DNA from: Eisenbergiella porci
GTDB taxonomy: Bacteria; Bacillota; Clostridia; Lachnospirales; Lachnospiraceae
Direction of reading: 5' to 3'
Assembly: GCF_009696275.1 (NCBI RefSeq)
Contig: NZ_VUMI01000050.1
Coordinates: 1-41,399, forward strand
DNA length: 41,399 nt
Within the stretch, counting starts at the first letter, position 1. Every line of letters begins with the position of its first letter. A program made the translations under genes and the position numbers. The notes below the pieces were generated by a model. It saw only the letters and a list, made by a program, of their open reading frames with translations, did no database searches and was not told the DNA's origin. Below are positions 37,041 through 41,399 of the stretch, piece by piece.

Positions 37041-37937
37041 TTGGAATACGTACCCGCGAAAACAATTGTGACCAGGACAAAGTCCACGGCATGGTTTGGT
37101 ATTGATTACAATATGAATATTTACAGGGGATGCTGCCATGGGTGTATTTACTGTGACAGCCGTTCCGCCTGCTATCAGATTGATCATTTTGATACGGTAA
37201 GGGCCAAGGAGGATGCGCTGCGGATCATACGGGATGATTTGCGGCGGAAGGTAAAAACCGGTGTGGTAGGCACGGGGGCTATGAGTGATCCCTACAATCC
37301 TTTTGAAAAAAAGGAAGAGCTGACGAAACATGCGCTCCAGTTGGTGGACGCATTTGGTTTTGGAGCGGCGATTGCAACAAAAAGCGATTTGATTTTGAGG
37401 GATATTGATATCCTCTCAGATATCAAAGAGCATTCCCCGGTTTTATGCAAGATTACAATTACTGCTGCAGGGGATGGGCTTGCCTCCAAATTGGAACCGG
37501 GGGTATGCCCCTCCTCCGCCCGTTTTGAAGCGGTAAAAAGGCTGAGTGAGGCGGGGATTTTTACGGGCATTCTTCTGATGCCTGTCCTTCCCTTTCTGGA
37601 GGATAATGAGGAAAATGTGGTTTCCATTGTACGAAAGGCCCATGAGGCCGGGGCAAAATTCATTTACCCGGCGTTTGGCATGACAATGAGGGAACGGCAG
37701 CGGGAATGGTATTATGCTAAGCTGAAGGAGATTTTTCCGGAAGAAGATTATGTATCCCGGTATCAGAAAAGGTATGGGATCCGCTATAAATGTACCAGTC
37801 CCAGAGCCGCCGCACTTTGGGAGGTATTTACCCAGGAATGCAGCAAATTCGGGATTCTTTATGAGATGAAGCACATTGTCAGGGCTTATAAGCGGGGCTA
37901 TGAATGTACGCAGCTGAGCCTGTTTGATAATATATAA
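37041..37937 (+). CDS. Radical SAM protein of the SPL/Rv2578c-like family
   Basis: The 298-residue protein carries the radical SAM cluster motif RGCCHGCIYCDSRS near residue 30, where cysteines spaced C-x3-C-x2-C bind a 4Fe-4S cluster. GTGAMSDPYNPFEKKEELT near residue 77 and KITITAAGDG near residue 130 are further family blocks. The family is related to spore photoproduct lyase, but most members have no proven substrate and are not themselves photoproduct lyases. Translation probably starts at TTG 37041 directly after the small hydrophobic gene, with GGGAGTGG upstream. Confidence 0.85.
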   Translation: MEYVPAKTIVTRTKSTAWFGIDYNMNIYRGCCHGCIYCDSRSACYQIDHFDTVRAKEDALRIIRDDLRRKVKTGVVGTGAMSDPYNPFEKKEELTKHALQLVDAFGFGAAIATKSDLILRDIDILSDIKEHSPVLCKITITAAGDGLASKLEPGVCPSSARFEAVKRLSEAGIFTGILLMPVLPFLEDNEENVVSIVRKAHEAGAKFIYPAFGMTMRERQREWYYAKLKEIFPEEDYVSRYQKRYGIRYKCTSPRAAALWEVFTQECSKFGILYEMKHIVRAYKRGYECTQLSLFDNI

Positions 37938-38010
37938 TTTGATAAAAAGGGTAAAAGCCGGAAGCGGCGGAAAAACCAAATTCTGCCCTGCAAAACAAGG
38001 GGATATGAAA

Positions 38011-38883
38011 ATGGATATCAGGGAAATTGAGTACAAAGCGGAAGAGATGAGGATCGTAAATCTGGCTGTCATGAAGGACGGACAGGTGATTCTGAAAAGG
38101 GACTGGGACGTGGAGATGCGAAGAAACCAGTATTCCGCCAGCAAAAGCTTTACCAGCGCAGCGGTGGGAATTGCGGAGCGGGAAGGGCTGCTTGGCCTGG
38201 AGGAAAAGCTCTGCGATGTGTTCCGGGAGGAAGTCCCTGAAAATCCTTCAGAAAATCTGCAGAAGGCCACGGTGCGGGATTTGCTTACCATGTGCCTCGG
38301 ACAGGACGGCGCTTATCTCATGGGGGAACAGCGTCCGTTTATGGAAGAAAAGGATTGGGTGCGCTACAGTCTGTCCCGGCCTTTCACACAGGAGCCGGGA
38401 ACCTGTTTCCTGTATAATAATGTGGGGCCTTATCTGGCCGGTATCCTGGTGCAGAGAAGAGCGGGCTGCGATTTGATAAATTATCTGATGCCCAGGCTGT
38501 TTGAGCCCATGGGAATCAGAAGGCCGACCTGGGAAACGGATCCTTTTGGATATAGCTTCGGCGCGGGCGGTTTGTTCTTATGTGTGACGGAGCTGATGAA
38601 GTTCGGCCAGCTTTGCCTGCAGGAAGGGGAATGGGACGGAAAGCAGCTGATTCCCAGGGCATATATGAAGGAAGCCGTGAGAAAACAGGTGGAAAACGGG
38701 GAAGATGGTTATGGCTATCTTTTCTGGAGAGGCCCTTATGATTCCTACCGCGCAGACGGTAAGTACGGACAGTTCGCCATTGAGCTTCCTGAAAAAAATG
38801 CCGTGATTGCAATCAATGCGGAAGCCCGTGATGCAATAAGCATGATGAACTGCTGTATGGATGTGATTGTGCCGCAGCTGTAA
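38011..38883 (+). CDS. Serine hydrolase of the class C beta-lactamase fold
   Basis: This 290-residue protein has the catalytic SxxK motif in YSASKSFTSAAVG near residue 45 and the YxN motif in FLYNNVGPYLAG near residue 140. It also shows ATVRDLLTMCLGQ and GLFLCVTELMKFGQL, typical of the EstB/beta-lactamase-like group. Members are peptidases, esterases or D-amino-acid hydrolases, and resistance cannot be inferred. No signal peptide is seen, so it is probably cytoplasmic. AAGGGG lies eight bases before ATG 38011; ATG 38005 is an alternative. Confidence 0.85.
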   Translation: MDIREIEYKAEEMRIVNLAVMKDGQVILKRDWDVEMRRNQYSASKSFTSAAVGIAEREGLLGLEEKLCDVFREEVPENPSENLQKATVRDLLTMCLGQDGAYLMGEQRPFMEEKDWVRYSLSRPFTQEPGTCFLYNNVGPYLAGILVQRRAGCDLINYLMPRLFEPMGIRRPTWETDPFGYSFGAGGLFLCVTELMKFGQLCLQEGEWDGKQLIPRAYMKEAVRKQVENGEDGYGYLFWRGPYDSYRADGKYGQFAIELPEKNAVIAINAEARDAISMMNCCMDVIVPQL

Positions 38884-38914
38884 AAACAAAATAGGTAAAA
38901 AGGAGTGTAAAGCC

Positions 38915-39283
38915 ATGTTATTTATAGAATATCCCAAGTGTTCCACCTGCCAGAAAGCAAAAAAATGGCTGGATGAAAGAAAAATAAGCTATGAGGACAG
39001 GCATATAGCCCAGAATAATCCTACGGAGGAAGAACTGAAGGAATGGTATAAAAGAAGCGGGCTGCCGTTAAAAAGGTTTTTTAACACAAGCGGCCTGAAA
39101 TATAAGGAGCTGGGGCTGAAGGACAAGCTGCCGGAAATGAGTGAGGAGGATCAGCTGAAGCTTCTTGCCACGGATGGCATGCTGGTAAAGCGCCCTCTCA
39201 TTGTGGCGGAGGATTTTATACTGACAGGCTTTAAGGAAAAAGAATGGGAAGAGAAGATGAGGGATAATCTTGAAAGAAAATAA
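38915..39283 (+). CDS. ArsC/Spx-family thioredoxin-fold protein
   Basis: The 122-residue protein begins MLFIEYPKCSTCQKAKKWL, with a CxxC pair (C9, C12) at the start of the first helix, and has the RPLIVAEDFILTGFKE segment of ArsC-like proteins near residue 90. It belongs to the arsenate reductase/Spx superfamily (YffB/Spx-like branch). Neighbours give no sign of an arsenic operon, so a redox or regulatory role is as likely. AAAAAGGAGTG precedes ATG 38915; the open frame upstream is not used. Its end overlaps the TTG start of the methyltransferase. Confidence 0.88.
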   Translation: MLFIEYPKCSTCQKAKKWLDERKISYEDRHIAQNNPTEEELKEWYKRSGLPLKRFFNTSGLKYKELGLKDKLPEMSEEDQLKLLATDGMLVKRPLIVAEDFILTGFKEKEWEEKMRDNLERK

Positions 39284-40009
39284 ATATGATGAGAATGTTT
39301 TTTTTGATAAATACAGTCAGATGGAGCGGTCGAAGAAAGGGCTGGAGGGAGCAGGCGAATGGAAAACCCTGAAGGAAATGCTTCCGGATTTTACAGGGAA
39401 GAAAGTTCTTGATCTTGGCTGCGGCTATGGCTGGCATTGTGAATATGCGGCGGATCACGGCGCTGTGCAGGTGGTGGGTGTGGATATTTCAGAGAAGATG
39501 CTGAAGGAGGCAGAAAACCGCCACAGCAGAGAAAATATAACGTATCTGTGCTGCCCTGTTGAAGATGCGCAGTTTGAGGAAGGCGAATTTGACATTGTGT
39601 TAAGTTCCCTTGCACTTCATTACATCAGGGATTATGATCAGATTGTGGATAAGATCCGAAAATTTTTACGTCCTGGTGGATATTTTATTTTTTCTGCGGA
39701 GCATCCTGTTTTTACCGCAGAGGGAAGCCAGGACTGGTTTTATGATAAAATGGAAAACCTCTTCATTTTCCGGTGGATAATTACTATTATGAGGGAAAAA
39801 GAAATGCTGTTTTCCTGGGGGAGCCTGTAATCAAGTATCACAGGACACTGACAACATATATTTCCACTTTGATAAAAAAAGGCTTTGCTATTATGGATGT
39901 CCAGGAGCCGCAGCCGCCGGAGGAAATGCTGGATACGGTTCCGGGGATGCGTGACGAAATGCGCCGGCCGATGATGCTGATCGTATCGGCACGGAAAGAA
40001 AATGAATGA
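39270..40009 (+). pseudogene. SAM-dependent methyltransferase with a one-base frameshift
   Basis: The first frame (39270-39830, TTG start after GAGGGATAATC) encodes a class I methyltransferase with VLDLGCGYGWHCEYAADHGA near residue 47, VVGVDISEKMLKEAE near residue 71 and LSSLALHYIRDY. After FYDK the expected continuation NGKPLHFPVDNYYYEGK lies in another frame, which runs to 40009. The break is at the run of four A at 39747-39750; five A would restore one protein of about 246 residues. This may be a real mutation, a sequencing error or a phase-variable tract. The truncated product of 186 residues keeps the SAM-binding core but has a wrong tail. Confidence 0.85.
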
Positions 40010-40034
40010 GTACCGGCAAAAGGGCGGTGTGCAG

Positions 40035-40070
40035 GGCAGGGTATCTGAAAAGAGACCCTGTCTTATTTTT
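40035..40070 (+). terminator. Rho-independent terminator
   Basis: GGCAGGGT (40035-40042) pairs with ACCCTGTC (40055-40062), followed by a T-rich stretch, soon after the methyltransferase stop. Confidence 0.8.
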
Positions 40071-40187
40071 TAGACAAAGACATGAAAATGCCGGATTTAC
40101 AGGGATGCAACCTGTGGGTGACAAATTGCAATATGCTGATTTCTTGTAAATACAGGCCTTCTGTGGAAAAATAAGCTTATAAAAAAG

Positions 40188-40215
40188 GTAACAGCCCAGT
40201 TATATGAACTGTTGC
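40188..40215. repeat. Short palindrome with MITE-like ends before the XRE gene
   Basis: GTAACAG at the left and TGAACTGTTGC at the right resemble the termini of the palindromic elements at 34.5 and 36.6 kb. At 28 bp it may be a collapsed copy or an unrelated operator 39 bases before the XRE start. Confidence 0.35.
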
Positions 40216-40253
40216 AAAAGAAGAACGTAATCAGACGGCGGATAGGAGTGTTT

Positions 40254-41168
40254 ATGAAAAAATTTTGTGATAAGCTGATTGTGCTGCGCAGGGAAAAGGG
40301 ATTGTCCCAGGAGCAGCTGGCGGAATACCTGGAGGTCTCAAGGCAGTCCGTCAGTAAATGGGAAGCGGATAAAACCATGCCGGAAATCAGCAAGCTGATT
40401 GCAATTTCCGGACTGTTCCAGGTGTCCCTGGATTATCTGTTGATTGATGACTGTGAAAACCGGAACGGAAGATTTCCAGGAGTGGAAGACGTACCGGACT
40501 ACGGTGCGGGGAAGGGCCTGGGAGGCAGTGATATCAAGAGGCAGCAGGATAGCGGACAGTGGGAAATGGATGCCGGATGGCCGGAGACTTCATCGCGGGA
40601 AACTGAGGAAATGAAGAAATCCCTGAATGAAATAAAGGAATTTATCGGCTGCAGGGAAGGTTTTGAATATAAAAGCAAGGCTTCTGTTTTTGGCCTTCCT
40701 CTGGTTCATGTGAAATTCGGAGGCGGAAACGGGAAGGTCAGGCTCAGGGATGCGGCATGGGGAATCATTGCAGTGGGTAATCTGGCATTTGGAGTGGTGA
40801 GCGTGGGGATTTTTTCAGCTGGCGTACTCAGTTTTGGTGTACTGTCTCTGGGACTGCTTTTTTCCCTGGGGGTTATTTCCCTGGGAGCGATGACAGTTGG
40901 AGTGGTTGCGATGGGAATTGTGACAGGCGGTATTTCCAGTGTGGGGATTTATGCCACCGGAGTTGCGGCGGCGGGGAAGGAGGTTGCCACCGGAGTGTCG
41001 GTAAGCGGAAAGACGGCGGCCGGCATGCAGGGCGCCAGGATAAGTGGATGGAATATGACCGTGACGGACAGTCTCACATCAAAGGAAGCCATGAAGGATT
41101 TTATCCTAACCTACAATCCGGGGCTTCCCGGATGGCTCGTAAATTTTCTTACCCTGATCTATAAATAG
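40254..41168 (+). CDS. XRE-family regulator with glycine-pentad repeat tail
   Basis: The 304-residue protein has a Cro/CI-type helix-turn-helix at residues 6-62 (LIVLRREKGLSQEQLAEYLE, VSRQSVSKWEADKTMPEI). A hydrophilic linker follows to about residue 138, then FEYKSKASVFGLPLVHVKFG. About seventeen five-residue units, each led by glycine (such as GVVSV, GVLSF, GVISL), span residues 170-256, and a short conserved tail ends the protein. The repeat is hydrophobic and could be a membrane-associated or solenoid structure. Similar HTH-plus-repeat proteins occur in Clostridia, but their ligands are unknown to me. GATAGGAGTG precedes ATG 40254; the frame upstream to 40212 has no site. Confidence 0.85.
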   Translation: MKKFCDKLIVLRREKGLSQEQLAEYLEVSRQSVSKWEADKTMPEISKLIAISGLFQVSLDYLLIDDCENRNGRFPGVEDVPDYGAGKGLGGSDIKRQQDSGQWEMDAGWPETSSRETEEMKKSLNEIKEFIGCREGFEYKSKASVFGLPLVHVKFGGGNGKVRLRDAAWGIIAVGNLAFGVVSVGIFSAGVLSFGVLSLGLLFSLGVISLGAMTVGVVAMGIVTGGISSVGIYATGVAAAGKEVATGVSVSGKTAAGMQGARISGWNMTVTDSLTSKEAMKDFILTYNPGLPGWLVNFLTLIYK

Positions 41169-41331
41169 CAAAAACGGAAAAGGCCGGAAAACATGGAATA
41201 GGAAAGCCGGATATGCTATACTTTTCATAACACATGGCAGATATGTAAATGGGGTGTCCTGATTGCAGGTAAAGGAGCTTCCTGTATAATTCAAATATAG
41301 GGAATTCCGAGAAAGAGGGTTGAGAAAAAAA

Positions 41332-41399
41332 TACCTCAGAGTAAAATAAGATTACTGACTTTGCGGGTTAGTAAAAAATCTTATTAAAACAGTGAGGTA
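41332..41399. repeat. 68-bp palindrome at the window end
   Basis: TACCTCA (41332-41338) and TGAGGTA (41393-41399) form the outer arms. AATAAGATT with AATCTTATT, and ACTGAC with GTTAGT, continue the pairing inwards around a TTTGCG centre. It could be a terminator, a regulatory leader or one end of a mobile element extending past the window. No gene lies between it and the XRE stop at 41168. Confidence 0.6.

Overview
This window is a chromosomal replication-origin region of a low-to-mid-GC Firmicute, most likely a Lachnospiraceae-type Clostridium. Three things point there: the order rpmH / oriC / dnaA-dnaN-S4 protein-recF-gyrB-gyrA, the left-hand run rnpA-yidD-yidC-jag-mnmE, and the YesM/YesN-regulated carbohydrate importer further right. 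The genus cannot be fixed from the sequence alone. Nearly all genes left of about 12.2 kb are on the minus strand and all genes right of 12.7 kb are on the plus strand, so transcription diverges from the origin as expected for co-orientation with replication.

Layout. 1-1.95 kb: AT-rich DNA with a perfect parS site (253-268), a short pyrophosphatase-like gene, and a small integral membrane protein behind a consensus promoter with a palindrome at its start. 1.94-12.2 kb: minus-strand ribosome, tRNA-modification and membrane-biogenesis genes (rpmH, rnpA, yidD, yidC, jag, mnmE, rarA, a repeat-rich membrane protein, mnmG, rsmG), interrupted by a plus-strand zinc dehydrogenase. 12.2-14.4 kb: two-part oriC with DnaA boxes on both sides of dnaA and a DnaA-trio-like/AT-rich stretch before dnaN. 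14.4-21.7 kb: dnaN, S4 protein, recF, gyrB, gyrA. 21.9-24.0 kb: a decayed module, namely a response regulator and a histidine kinase each cut by an in-frame TAG, plus the C-terminal stump of an FtsX-type permease with no ATPase.

24.4-33.8 kb: an apparently intact sugar-sensing, uptake and hydrolysis cluster: YesM-type sensor kinase, YesN-type AraC response regulator, lipoprotein binding protein, two permeases and a 770-residue GH42-like glycosidase. The sensor pair probably induces the importer, and the glycosidase processes the imported oligosaccharide. The transport ATPase is not encoded here.

33.9-36.9 kb: a patchwork of small elements. It holds a 29-residue hydrophobic toxin gene organised like a type I toxin-antitoxin locus, with convergent promoters and a shared bidirectional terminator. 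Next to it is a broken second copy that keeps its antisense promoter. Two copies of a 136-137 bp palindromic MITE-like element with 8-bp target duplications lie here, and between them is an ABC-2 permease pair without its ATPase. 36.9-41.4 kb: a small hydrophobic peptide, an SPL-like radical SAM protein, a class C beta-lactamase-fold hydrolase, an Spx/ArsC-family protein, a methyltransferase frameshifted in a short A-run, an XRE regulator with a long glycine-pentad tail, and a 68-bp palindrome at the window end.

The most interesting material is the 34.1-34.85 kb toxin/antisense-RNA pair and the associated GTAACAGTTCAG-bounded palindromic repeats. I saw no rRNA, tRNA or CRISPR array.
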